DNA from: Zoroaster sp. YZ-2022
Lineage: Eukaryota; Echinodermata; Asteroidea; Forcipulatida; Zoroasteridae
NCBI GenBank assembly: GCA_029582265.1
Contig: CM055823.1
Location: 15,926,519-15,990,518, forward strand
DNA length: 64,000 bases
Direction: 5' to 3'
Every line of letters begins with the position of its first letter. Within the stretch, counting starts at the first letter, position 1. Position numbers and translations under genes: made by a program. Under the pieces are notes generated by a model, which was not told the DNA's origin, did not search any database, and saw nothing but the letters and a program-made list of their open reading frames with translations. This document shows, one piece after another, positions 11,604 through 22,399 of this stretch.

Positions 11604-13607
11604 ATGACAGAATCTGATTCTTGTGACGGTTATTGGGAAGACCATAACGTTATTTCAGAGGATTTTGGAGTTTCAAGTGACACCTCAAACTTATTGATGA
11701 TTGTGAATCCAGCCTGGAATTACAGAAGTGGATGTTGATTGAGTAACCTGCGGTCGGATCGGGCCGGCCAACGGCGCGGTGGTTGTCCGTGGAGCAAGCT
11801 GAGCCTTACGCGGTTCAGCCCCGGCCACGATGATGAAGCGACGCCTCCCGGTGAAAACGTGGATCGTCTCCTAAACACTGACTGGTAATTGTTTATTCTG
11901 AACATTTTGATAAATCTGTTATGATCCATGGACCATATACAAAATAATAATGCATGGGGGATGTAAGCACTTTGCTAGTTTATTGGTTTGTTGGTTTGAA
12001 ACTTGAAAGCTTGATTTACATGAAATCTGTTGCTCATATTTCCATATTTTTAATTTAATTGGTCTTGCTTTTTTTTCGAACAAACTCCACAAATTGATCA
12101 AAAACAATAATTTGTAGTAATCATCTGGGGTAGAATGTCGTATCCGACCGCCACTTTTTCTCATTCAATATAACCAATAAAGTAATCTTCACTACCTAGT
12201 AAGGTGGAGAACATATGATGATGATGGACATGTACCTCAAATTATTCCAGGATATTTATTTCATGAAAAATCAGGCATTTTTTGGTATACGATGACTTCC
12301 TCAGTCATGTTGGTCTGATCTTTTCAACCCGTTATTGACCATGCAACACGGTCATTGTACATGCACAGTGGCAACTATAATAGGATCCTTCAATTTTCTG
12401 AAGGGGAAGATTTTTTTAGAAGGGAAATCAAGTCCGAAAACCATCATAAAAGTGGATTTTAAAGATAGTTTTCGCTTTCTGTACCCCAAAAATCGATGAA
12501 ATAATTTTTTAACTGGTTAGTAGTTACAAACAAATTCCAAAAACCCTTAAAAAGTGGCGGTCGGATGTGACATTCTTTCCATAATCTGTTGTATTTGAAA
12601 AATATACAACAGGAATTATTAAAACTGTTAAATGTCATTTCTTCAAATGTTTACATAGTACATATTTATTTTTGTTAGTGGGGTTGTATTGTTACTTTGT
12701 AATAAAATTTTTGAAAATGATTAAAAACAATTTATTCGAATGCTGTGCAAAAAGATATTTGAAATGCATTGCCTATTTATCTATTCTACACCCGTTTTTT
12801 CATTGCAATTTATTATTAAATATTATAAAATGATGACTTACTCTAACCTTGGTATCTTTTTCATGATTTTATTTTATTTTGTCAGGTGCTCCTGTGGGAA
12901 GTGCATCATCATGGATGATGTGCTGACTGCTGTGGAAAGATCCCTCAACTCATGAATAAGCTTGATGAAACTGGGTATGGGGTGAATCGTGAAAATCATC
13001 AAATGTATCACCGACCATCCCTTACCTCAATGCAGGGACCTTACAGATATAGCATACCGTGGGTATGTCCAACATTATGGGTCTCAAGCAGTTGAAAGAG
13101 ACATAGCTATAGACAGGTATGTTCCTTCCAATTGATTTTTATGTTTACTTATTATCAAATAACCCTGTCAAGAAATAATACAGCAGGCAGTTCTTCAGAT
13201 ATCATAATTTTTATGTTGTGTTTTCATATCTCTTCTAATGTTTCAGCTCGTATTGAAACCAGTACTATAAGTGTCATGCAATTAAAATACAACCCCCATG
13301 GGAATTTAGGGGCTCCTTTGCACATTATTTGTAGTTGTGGATTTTCAAAATTTAATTATATGTTGTACAAACTACATATTAATACATATAATACATGTTT
13401 TAATTGTATTTTATCTTCATCAAATGTTCTTACAGATAACTTCATGTAGCCTATAGACAAGTAGTGCACTGGATGCTATTAGGATGTCATAATCATATAC
13501 CACTTCCATCATGTGTAATGGACAAGATAAGACAGACATTGCCAGATGCAGATGGCATATACCAAGGATTTCACTACCCTCCCTTGGAAGAGATGAAAAC
13601 TAAGTAA
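11604..13607 (+). pseudogene. P2X7 C-terminal-domain-like gene, three exons, decayed
   Basis: Exon 1 is 11604-11884, exon 2 12886-13116 and exon 3 13436-13607, with GT..AG introns. Splicing exon 1 to exon 2 joins the codons for DW to CSCGKC, giving the WCxCGxC opening typical of the P2X7 C-terminal-like domain. Then come CCGKIPQ, CITDHP, AYRQVVHW, LPSCVMDKIR and GIYQGF, in the order expected for the family. Four lesions argue for a pseudogene: an in-frame TGA at 11736, two frameshifts in exon 2 (near GTGCTGAC and near GAAAATCATC), and an in-frame TAA just inside exon 3. The N-terminal part is acidic. Intron retention argues against retrocopying. In animals this domain lies in the cytoplasmic tail of P2X7 receptors and in many stand-alone invertebrate proteins of unknown role. 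Assembly errors could mimic some of the lesions. Confidence 0.65.
12128..12580. mobile_element. 453-bp MITE (GAATGTC/CCGACCGCCAC ends) in intron
   Basis: The terminal inverted repeats are about 32 bp with roughly 28 matches; their shared core is ATCCGACCGCCACTTTTT. There is no open frame. Related copies lie in intron 1 of three chitobiase-like genes (29290-29754, 39865-40322, 52875-53330), with the same internal order. No clear target duplication was found. Confidence 0.8.
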
Positions 13608-14304
13608 ATAACCAAAAATACATCAATCCAGATGGTGTGCTATTTACATGTACATCATCTCATTTATTGAATGTCATTTGGAAAAAGTATACGTACAATC
13701 TATAAATTTTAAATTCTAAAATTGTAATTATCCATTCATGGCAAAATAGCAAGGACGTAAAATTATTCACTCTACTGTGACATGTACATTTTATGTTTCA
13801 AGTTGGACCAAGTTTTTTTGTAATAAGTAACTTCCTATTTCTCAAAATGCAAGCACATGTAGATATGTTTACTGTGTCTTAGGAGATTTTAACATGGAGT
13901 TTACAATGTAACATTTCAGAAGCGTTTTGTAAGTATCAGATGTCTTTTATATTCAAATTAGTTTCCAAGGCTTTCTCGTTTTCTCGCTTGTGGTTACATG
14001 AGTTAGCCATCTTATGTCTTATTCCCTGAATACAAGAGGTTGTGTACCTGTACATGTTCATTATAGTAAGCTGCCTAATTGTGTCTTTTTACTGTTTAAC
14101 AAAAACATTGCTAGTCTTCTTAAAGAAGAAAGAGAAATACACATACCTTAAAATGGCACATTTTACAAAATAATATTGAGAGGAATGGTTCTTTCATTTA
14201 ATAAGTCCAATAATGAATTGACTGTGATTCCTGTCATAAGTTTATTTGCTCACTTAATAAATTTAGTATTTCATTTCATTTAAAATCAAATTGGTCTGAA
14301 AAAG
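13608..14304. other. Non-coding stretch
   Basis: Nothing recognised; AT-rich. Confidence 0.5.
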
Positions 14305-14517
14305 TTAAAGGGGCAATATCATCACACGATCAACATGACATGGAATATTGGTTAACTCGGTGACTGAAATTAATACCCCACATGATAAGGTCATATTACC
14401 ATTGCTGCTGCATAAATGAGCCAGTAATTTTCAGACACTGTGCTCATCTTAAAGCAGGACACCGATTCCATACCCTGTTGAAAGTCTACTCTGATCTTGA
14501 TGACATTGTCCCTTTAA
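14305..14517. mobile_element. 213-bp MITE (TTAAAGGG ends)
   Basis: The left end TTAAAGGGGCAATATCATCA and the inverted right end TTAAAGGGACAATGTCATCA match at 18 of 20 positions. There is no coding capacity. Related ends occur at 3141 and 9711. The TTAA at the tips could be part of a TTAA-type target, but the family cannot be assigned. Confidence 0.7.
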
Positions 14518-15394
14518 TCACAGCTTTGCTATACAGCAACCCCAAACCCCTTTACATGTACAACCTGGGAGTATCCATGAGTATCCATGTGCTTCAGTAA
14601 TTGTTCTCCAACTAAAAGATAAGATGTTTAATATCCAAACAAAATTACAACATCCTATAATTTGAATGTACATGTACAACTTATTTGGTATAAAGCTGAT
14701 GTTGGTATCAATCTTCACTAGAAATTGTGTAAGATGATGCCTTTAACAAAAGTGAAATTCTGAAAACCTTTTAAGTATTTTCAAATAAAGACATAAGGTA
14801 TTAAATGCTACTCTTTTAGATTGCTTGCTTAATTTATTTATTGATTCAAGAAAAGTTATCATATGCATAGAAGTTTCACCAACATTAATGTTGTATCAAT
14901 TACCTTAAAATAAATACATATACACTGTACATGTCTTTGCATATGTTTAAAAACACAGCCCCCTCCCGTGTCCCTTTAAAAACAACATTCATTATGTATG
15001 CAGACTAAATCCGATCAAAATATATTTGAGTGTTTGTTGTACACATTTTGATTAGCCATATGTCAATTCAAGCTACATATACATGTAATTATTAATCTGT
15101 GTTTTCAAAGTGTTAAAATAAACCGAAACTATGAACTGGATACATTTTGTTTGCTGTTAATTCAGTCTTTCTCTAGTCTTTGTTTCTTCTGTGGTGGCTG
15201 CTTAGTTTTGATGTCAGTGGATCTAGGTTTCTGGTGAGCTGTGTGTATAGTGTCTTTGAAAATCTCTACTGCCTTCCTCTATGGCCTGCTCCATGATGCG
15301 CATCTTGTAGTCTAAGGCGATGAAAAATATAAATACCATTGTTTATAGAGTAATTATTCAAACATACGATTACACAAGTAACTGCAAAACCAGT
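14518..15394. other. Non-coding stretch
   Basis: Nothing recognised. Confidence 0.5.
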
Positions 15395-16060
15395 CATCCA
15401 CTATAACAAAATGTTATGATTATTTGTACCTCTATGATTGTACCAAAAGCTTTAGACAAGTTTACGAATCCACACAAAACAGAAATGAGTCTATAGTTAC
15501 CAAATTCACAAGGATTACCATTTGTATCGATTGGTGAAAATTTAAGTTCATTAGGAAAGATACATGTGGTTAAAGTTAAGTTGAAAAAATAACAACGGAT
15601 CACATTATATGCAAAATGACTGATTTAATCACCCTTGGACTGATGTTGTCTAGACATGCAGCACTGTTTTTTAATCAGAATTTCACAGACTTCAAAAGCA
15701 GTGCGTTAATATTGGGATGGCCAAGATACTTTTTGCATATCTGATTGTTTTTTTTAATCAAGGTTGGCCCAATCTGTGTGAAATAATTGTTGAATGCATT
15801 GGTTATTTCAGCAGGATTTTTAAGCATTAGTCCGTTGGAGTTAAAATCACATTGGGTGTTGCGTGCCTGGGAGTTTTTCTTAAGGATATAATTTATAATG
15901 TTCCAGGCTTTTTGATATTGGATTTAGCACCAGAAAACTTCTCTGCATAATAGTACCCGACTTTGACAGACCATTAAGGTTGTTACAGAATTTCTTGTAC
16001 TTCATTTTGTTGGTATTCTTTGGTTTTGATCAGGAAGTGTTTGTGTTTGATGGATTATAT
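15395..16060 (-). pseudogene. LINE fragment: endonuclease-RT linker and RT start
   Basis: On the minus strand, translation gives LNGLSKSG and a Lys-rich linker, then KNPAEITNAFNNYFTQIGP (the classic FN.yF..iG linker of CR1/L2-type LINEs). After this come FPNELKFSPI and GNYRLISVLCGF, which correspond to the FP..lK.a.V.PiyK and NYRPISvL motifs at the start of the reverse transcriptase. Several frame changes are needed. It cannot be the same element as the fragment at 16690-17330, because the order of parts would be reversed. Confidence 0.7.
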
Positions 16061-16689
16061 GGTACCATTAAGACTGATATTTTAAACTGGGAAATCATAA
16101 AGGTGATTTCAAATTTCACCCACAGTAAATACAAATCACACGTCCAAAACTTTCGTACGCCATCTGTCGCTGTAGGACAGAATACTTTCAGGGACTACTT
16201 TCGTAAAATTCCCCCAAAGAATTGATAATTAACAAAGAACATGCCACACTTGCCTCTCATGGACTCTGATCCAGTTATGAACTTTGTGCGCAAGCCAATT
16301 TTAAGGTGGTAAACGTGTTCACTCTGGCGTGAAATGCTGACGATAATCATGATGCAAATAAAAGCAGGAGACCATCTTCAGCCAATGTGTATAGAGAGAT
16401 TTTCTGAATAAAATACAATTTGTATTTTTGAGAACTTTTTCTGACTACATACTTTTTTTGATACACCCTGTATTGTCACACGAAGGGTAAGTTATTAGAC
16501 TCAATGAACAGGTTGAGGCGAAAGAAGTGAAATAATTGGAGACCTAGGCCTATCAGGTGACATTCTTTAATAAATTCGTTCAATAATTAGACCTTATAAT
16601 TTGGATTTATGTGTGAATTTGTAAATATTAATCAGAACGGAACATAAGTGGAAGGAGTTGATAATTTAAAAAAATTAATCGGAATTTAA
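16061..16689. other. Non-coding stretch between LINE fragments
   Basis: No exon or repeat end was recognised. Confidence 0.4.
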
Positions 16690-17330
16690 GGTGCATTATT
16701 TATCGTGGTTTGAATACTTTTAGTAACCAGGTTGTTTTAGTTCTGACAATTTTGTATAGGCCTAAGGAAATGGACTGATTTGAAGTCTCAGTAATTTTGT
16801 ATCTTAAAATAGACGGACTTAAAAACTTTATAACTTCACAGAAATATATAGCAATGACTATATACTTAGCTTGTATAAGGACAGCTGTGCGAGGATTAGA
16901 GTTAAGACCCTTGGCAAATTTCAAACATTGCTCCTCCCTCCTCATGGCCAAAGAGTCAAGACTACACACATTATTAATGCATCTTGATATGACATAAAAT
17001 GATAACCCAGTATAATTTTGAATGCTCGTTTTTGTACTGATTCAATTTCTTGAGTTTGCTTAACAGTGATACTTGAATGCCAAACAACATTGGCATATTC
17101 GAGCACAGGTCTAATGTAACCACAATAAACAACAATCAATTCATCCACAGTAAAACCAAATCTTTTCAAAGTCCTAAGCATGTACAGTTTCATATTAGCC
17201 TTCTTGAGCATATTATTAATTTGGGCATTCCATTTAAGATCATTTTGTATCCAAATTCCAAAAATTTTAGCCACTTTAGCAAATTGCAAGCTCTCTTGAC
17301 CAATTATCAAGTTTTGTAAATCAACCCTTC
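16690..17330 (-). pseudogene. CR1/L2-like LINE fragment: RT C-terminal region
   Basis: The frame at 16942-17310 encodes FGIWIQNDLKWNAQINNM (the LGv.i..dL.W..hv motif), then YMLRTLKRFGF, IRPVLEYANVVWHSS and IESVQKRAFKIILG. This is the standard C-terminal (thumb) region of CR1/L2-type reverse transcriptases. After a frameshift near 16960 it continues as LAMRREEQCLKFAKGL, also a family motif. The catalytic fingers and palm and the endonuclease are absent, so it is a 5'-truncated dead copy. Confidence 0.8.
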
Positions 17331-17420
17331 TCTATGCACTCATTCATAAACCCATGGCAGAATCACAATAACTTAAGGAATCCCTGGTAAATGCTTACCC
17401 ATTCATAGGCTAAAAAAGTG
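17331..17420. repeat. Dispersed repeat fragment, second copy at 26810-26890
   Basis: The blocks GCACTCATTCATAAACC and CATTCATAGGCTAAA.AAGTGAATAAATTTA occur in the same order at about 26818-26895. It is an unclassified dispersed repeat adjoining the LINE fragment. Confidence 0.55.
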
Positions 17421-18181
17421 AATAAATTTAGGAAAAAATTTACTTCTGACAGTAATTAATGAGTTTGTATTTTCACAAATCAGTTGTTTAATGTATAATA
17501 TATTGAATATATCAGATAGCTGCAGATAAACATACAGCAGTTCATTGCAACATGATCATTTGATGGTTACAAAAGTTTAACTGTTAGTTTTCATGCCATG
17601 AATAGATGTAGTGTCACTGAATGGGATTGCACCATCATTATTTACTACTAATATCAATCAAGTAGTGAACAGCCACAAATTATTGTTTGTAATTTAATTG
17701 AAACTGATGTCGAAACAACAAAATTAGAAGAAGTACGAAGCCGATCAAAATACTTGTATGTATGATGATTATTTTCTATTTAACACACCTTTATAATGAT
17801 GAACTAGCAAAAACTCAGAGATCAGTTGTTTAATTTAGTGTTATCTTACATCCAAAGAGGTAATCATACTCGTAGGAGTACGTAGGCCTATTTATTAAAT
17901 ATGGAAATTGGGATCTTTTGTTTTCATAAATAAAATAAATTCGTCACACTATGTCAATTTTGTCAGTGATGGGCAGCGTATACCAAAAACGGTTTTAAGA
18001 ATGTTGATAAACCTCTTGTATTGTCTATCGATTTGTTTTTCGTCTATATGTTGAACTGCTGGCAGAATAATTATATGAAAGCATTTGACCGATTTAAGGA
18101 AGATCTAAGAACAATTGCGAAAATAACCAAATGGAAGGGTTTAAATAAGATATTATAACCCTACTTTGTTTTCCATCTTAG
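17421..18181. other. Non-coding stretch, possibly intronic
   Basis: Nothing recognised. It ends at the acceptor of the LRR exon. Confidence 0.4.
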
Positions 18182-18253
18182 ATGGCTGAACAACAACACA
18201 ATCAGTGAAATTGAACCCGGAACATTTGATGATCTACACAGTCTCTATTACTT
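18182..18253 (+). CDS. Single 72-nt leucine-rich-repeat exon
   Basis: An exon of exactly 72 nt is bounded by a CATCTTAG acceptor and a GTAAGT donor. Read one base in (phase 2 at both ends) it encodes one 24-residue LRR starting WLNNNTISEIEPGTFDDL, matching the LxxNxIxxIxxGxFxxLxxLxxL pattern. Symmetric 72-nt LRR exons are typical of extracellular LRR proteins, including LRR-containing GPCRs of the LGR/RXFP type and Slit-like proteins. No partner exon was found in the window. It may belong to a gene with very long introns, or be an orphan relic. A similar acceptor-like string (CCATCTTAGATG) recurs at about 18424 without a recognisable LRR. Confidence 0.6.
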
Positions 18254-19008
18254 GTAAGTATTGTAAGCATTCCACCGAACTGTTTTTATATTGATACACT
18301 TAAGTATTGTCCATCGAGATTCATTTGTTATTTACAAATTGTTATTATAAAAATATGTAAACCTCAGGAAGGATAATTGTTGTTGTGTGTTTCAATACAA
18401 TTTTGGAACTCTAGATCGTATTCCCATCTTAGATGTCTGGAATACAAAACATTAGATGGTCATGTACCTAACTTGTCGTGAATTTCAATTAATCAATAAT
18501 CAATTTAAAATTTATTTTAAATTAATGTATGCCCGACGACGAAAAAAAATTATAGGGAGTAAGAAGTTCGTGTTTTCTGCTGACCGAAATATTTGTATGC
18601 ATTTTTTGCTCAGGCAGGAAAATTGTTCAAATTGTTTGATACCATGACAACAGTATTGTTAAAACAAAGATCAGTAAAGTCCGTTAAATGGTTATTTTCA
18701 CCAATGTTCTTAGATTTTACCTAAGAGCATACTTGAAGAAATATTAATGATTGGTTAAAAACTGTGAAAAAAAACTCGGCCTGCAGCTCAATAGGCCTAT
18801 ATAGAAGAATTTCCCGAAGTAGGGTTAAAACATCGTGTTAAATAATTAAATAATTAAATGGCCAGTGCACTCTAATGATGACTTATGTTATCATAACTGC
18901 CGTCACAAGCATGTGATGACATGTGACGGGGCTAGACTACCCGAAAAATTTAACTAAACCACCGAAAATTTACTACATAATCTGCTTAATTTTAATTGTA
19001 TTGGAACC
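18254..19008. other. Non-coding stretch downstream of the LRR exon
   Basis: No further LRR exon or other feature was recognised. Confidence 0.4.
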
Positions 19009-19726
19009 ATGGAGGATAATTCAAACCGCAAAAGATCTTCAAGTAGCTGAAGGAAACAGAGCACAAGAAAGGACTCACCCACACCACCTTCGCAAAGTCT
19101 CAGCAACAACGTTCAAGATGACCACCAGTGTTCCTGTGTCGCAGTGCTGAATACCATCAATGTAAAGCTGTACATCATCTTCTCATCCACCGGCAACATC
19201 GAGTCCAGAATTGGTTCTCTTGAAGTCAAGTATCTTCACATCATATTAAAGACATCCAAGACCTGAAAGACTCTGCATCTTTCACCGAGAAGCAGATTCA
19301 AACATCAACCAAAAACCTCGACAAAAAAGATAAAATTCAACCTGAAAGACATCAGACATCTGTAAGACAAAATCGATGACATTCACAACAGGAGCCGATG
19401 AAACAATGTTATATTCACGGTGTACCGGAGGGATCCGAAGGCAGCCAAATCTGTGAAGAAGTCCAGACTGGATTCTTTACTCACCACATGAAACTAGATA
19501 GAAGACGCTGAGAGTATCGAAATAGAACGCGCCCACCGCAGTCCAGGACGACAGAAACCATCATCGAGCCCGGCCACTGGCGGTGCAGACCTCACCAGCC
19601 GCTCCCGTCCGCGACCCATAACACTGCAGACTTCTACGCTCTGGCAATCGAAACTTCATCTTAAAAAATGCATCAAAGCATCTTAGAAACAACCAGTACA
19701 AGGGCTCCAAAGTAATAATCGTCGCA
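19009..19726 (+). pseudogene. LINE ORF1 remnant (Tx1/L1-like, transposase_22 type)
   Basis: The start reads MEDNSNRKRSSSS and then a Ser/Pro-rich segment. Downstream, across frame changes and stops, come NRSR.NNVIF, HGVPEGSEGS, CEEVQTGFFTHHMKL, AESIEIERAHRSPGR and an RPRPI-like segment. This matches the RNA-binding ORF1 protein of L1/Tx1-type LINEs (sRrnNv.ihGvpE...ierAHR.Gr..RPiI). ORF1 binds the element RNA in the ribonucleoprotein particle. It is interrupted at its 3' end by the MITE starting at about 19727. Several stops make it dead. Confidence 0.7.
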
Positions 19727-20319
19727 GTTTTCACGAAGTGACGGATTCGAAAAAACTATTTTTTAAAAAATGATTTCAGTCAATATTTGGACTTCAAATA
19801 ATGTCATCTTTCATTTCACCAAGTTTTAATTCTCAAAAATCTCTTTTTATAATTAAAATAATATTTTTTTTTTAAATATAAAATTGAAGTCAACTGTGGT
19901 TTTAAGTTTTCACGAAGTGACCGATTGCAGCCTTGTGCATGTATTACTGCGTGTATCTTATGCGAACGGCATGTTTTTAAGTTTCCAAAAGTGATACAAA
20001 CGGTCACGCCACACGTGGGTTCTACGAAGTTGACGCGTGTCCCTATGTATATGTACTAATGCACGGGAAACGTCACTTCTTGACAACAGCATGTGCAGTT
20101 TTCTCGAAGTGACGGTTTGGTTTATAAGTATGTTACTTGTTTACAGTTATTCTCCTCTACAAAACGCATACAGTTACGCGTCATTCAAGATTTCAGCTTT
20201 CTATCAAAGTAAACATTAATACTATTTGAGATTAAAATGACATCTAAACCGCGATTTTAAAACTTTACCAACTTCGCGATTTTACCACTACGTGGACGAA
20301 TGCGTCACTTCGGTAAAAC
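19727..20319. mobile_element. ~590-bp MITE with CGAAGTGAC subterminal repeats
   Basis: The ends GTTTTCACGAAGTGACGG and, inverted, GTTTTACCGAAGTGACGC agree at about 20 of 23 positions. The motif CGAAGTGAC or its complement recurs inside (about 19910-19921, 20069-20076 and 20103-20112), as expected for transposase-binding subterminal repeats. There is no transposase. It sits inside the LINE ORF1 remnant. The internal frame that ends at 20524 starts inside the element and is not recognised. Confidence 0.6.
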
Positions 20320-20829
20320 TAACAATGTCACTCCGAAGACACGAGATCAACGCAAGCAACTCCGGGAATATCATGTCAAAGGCATTCAGCGTGATGAGAG
20401 AGTACACTTCGCCTACATCCCTTGGTCGGTGCCGTCGATGATCCGATACGAACTACAACAGCGGTCCAGATCATTCAAACTTGGAAACGTGCAAACCGTC
20501 GTAAGCTTTACATCACAACTCTAGTCTACCGAAACAATAATGGATCTAAATGTTGATATTCCTTTAGTATGTGAATATTACCATCAAGATAAGTTTTGTA
20601 ATTCATTTCCAGCTAAGACAAAATATCAAATGTCTTTATGTTTATGCTCGAAGTCTAAAAAAGAATATCTCTGCATGATATTTGAAATTATGTTGAAATT
20701 TTGGGAAGTATAAATTTTCTGCCATTTCTGCCATATTACCTGCCTATAACATGGTAGGTACCTGCAAACAAGGATTGTGGGGTTGCTCTCTACATTCATA
20801 TCTGTCATCACTACAACATTAACAAGAAG
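20320..20829. other. Unrecognised stretch
   Basis: An open frame of 74 codons (20300-20524, plus) starts in the MITE end and has no recognisable motif. The rest is non-coding. Confidence 0.35.
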
Positions 20830-21013
20830 TGAGATACATGTTAGAGAATGAAATAATTTCTACGGCTAATCAAAGCCCATGGAGTTCACCAGTTTTATTA
20901 GTTCCAAAAGATGATGGATCGCAACGTTTTTGCATCGATTATCATTGGCGGATCCAGGGGTAAGGGCTGTAGCCCCCTAAAATCGTTTTAAAAAAAATTA
21001 AAAAAATAAAAAT

Positions 21014-21070
<57 letters not shown>

Positions 21071-21597
21071 AGGGGAGGGGAGAACGCACCCCATTCCCTA
21101 CCTACTTAGTACTGTACTAACCGTTGCGCATAGGAAGTGGTGGCACCCTTTGTAGTACTGAAAAAAAATATATTCTCAGCCCCCCCCCCCTAAAAAATGT
21201 TCTGGATCCGCCCATGATTATAGAAAAGTGAATTCTGTTACAAAAACTGATTCATATCCCATTCCACGGTTGGATGACTGCATTGATCGAATAGGGCATG
21301 CCAAATATGTAAGCAAGTATGACCTTTTGAAAGGATATTGGCAAGTGCCATTGACAGAAAGAGCTAAGGAAATTTCTGCTTTTGCAACTCCAGATGGTCT
21401 GTACGCATGTAATGTTATGCCGTTTGGCATGAAAAATGCTCCTGGTACGTTCACAAGAATGATGAATCAAATTACCCCAGAAATAGATGGTTGTGGAGCT
21501 TATAATGATGTTATCATTTTATTCAAATACATGTACCGATCATGTTCCAAGAACAAAAGCACTGTTTGAGAAATTGTCTGACGCTAATTTAACTTGT
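20830..21597 (+). pseudogene. Ty3/gypsy reverse transcriptase fragment, interrupted
   Basis: The part before the insertion reads [20 protein letters not shown] and RFCIDY; the part after it reads PIPRLDDCIDRIGHAKYVS, KYDLLKGYWQVPL and MPFGMKNAPGTF. These are fingers and palm motifs of Ty3/gypsy reverse transcriptase. Removing the MITE at 20943-21216 together with one copy of its flanking duplication leaves a continuous frame, so the MITE landed in a coding copy. The YxDD catalytic box is degenerate (AYNDV), and a frameshift near 21530 precedes a degenerate KALFEKLSDANL segment. No LTR, protease, RNase H or integrase part is visible. Confidence 0.85.
20943..21216. mobile_element. 274-bp hAT-like MITE with (GA)n tract
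   Basis: The left end CATTGGCGGATCCAG and the inverted right end CATGGGCGGATCCAG match at 14 of 15. They resemble CAGTGGCGGATCCAG-type hAT ends. The flanks share ATTAT (20938-20942 and 21217-21221), shorter than the 8 bp usual for hAT. It contains a (GA)n microsatellite at 21016-21064 and C-runs near the right end. Confidence 0.7.
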
Positions 21598-21913
21598 TAA
21601 CCCATGCATGGAGTAATAAACAGTGTCCACTGACCCAAGCACTGACCTTGCAATCACTACAACAAACATAGATGTACATGTACATGTACCATGGAAAGGC
21701 AAGTATGCCTAATAACCTCAATCCTCCAAAATCCTTCACATTAGCAAAGAGGATTTTGGAGGGTTTGGGAATGTTGTGGTTAATGTATGAATGGTATTTA
21801 AGGCATGATTAATTTTGGATGAGCCAAATCAAATTCTTTATCTGGCATACAAATGATGTACTTGCAAGAGGGTCCTCATCAGTGTGTATTCCTGATGTAG
21901 ATGCTGCTGCAAC
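21598..21913. other. Non-coding stretch
   Basis: Contains a short inverted pair around 21725-21765 (CCTCCAAAATCC and AGGATTTTGGAGG) and a GTACAT run. No gene. Confidence 0.45.
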
Positions 21914-22266
21914 CAGTGGCGGACCGTCAGGGGGGGCTGGGGGGGGGCAGCCGTCCCCCGGCCCGGAGGGGGGGGGGGGCCGGACCCCTCCCCAAAGAAA
22001 AAAAAGATTTTTTTTTAATTTTCTTTTTTTAACATTCTGGTGGAGGGGGGTGGGGGTGGGGGTGGGGGTGGTTGGGGGACCGGGCCCGAGCTGGAACTTA
22101 CACAAATCAACCGGGCCCTTTCTTTATTTTGAGCTCCCCTGAAAACATGAAGTGTAATCATGACGGGTCTCTCGGAAATCACGTGTGGTTAGGGAATGAT
22201 GCCGGGGGGGGGGGGCCCGACCGTGCGCTCTGCCCCCCGGCCCAGCGGTAACTTGTTCCGCTACTG
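21914..22266. mobile_element. 353-bp hAT MITE with 8-bp target duplication
   Basis: The ends CAGTGGCGGACC and, inverted, CAGTAGCGGAAC are flanked by the perfect 8-bp duplication GCTGCAAC (21906-21913 and 22267-22274). An 8-bp duplication plus CAGTGGCGG-type ends indicates the hAT superfamily. The interior is extremely G/C-run-rich and has no transposase; open frames on both strands are artefacts of the poly-G/C runs. Confidence 0.85.
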
Positions 22267-22399
22267 GCTGCAACCTAACATGAAGAAATCAAGGATAGAT
22301 GACACATTATTAAGTAAAAGAATGCCTTCAATGAGGATTTCAGACTAACGGGCGGCATTAACTGTTATTCATAAATGCCCAAGACAGTTGAGACAATCT

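Noticed and set aside
11720..11929. 69-codon GC-rich minus-strand frame
   Set aside because: It is antisense to exon 1 of the P2X7-C-like pseudogene, whose coding sense is supported by splice sites and motifs.
15395..17330. A single LINE spanning both fragments
   Set aside because: On the minus strand the RT C-terminus (16690-17330) would precede the RT N-terminus (15395-16060), which is the wrong order, so they are two elements.
21809..22142. Pro/Gly-rich frames of ~100 codons on both strands
   Set aside because: They arise from G and C runs in the hAT MITE at 21914-22266.
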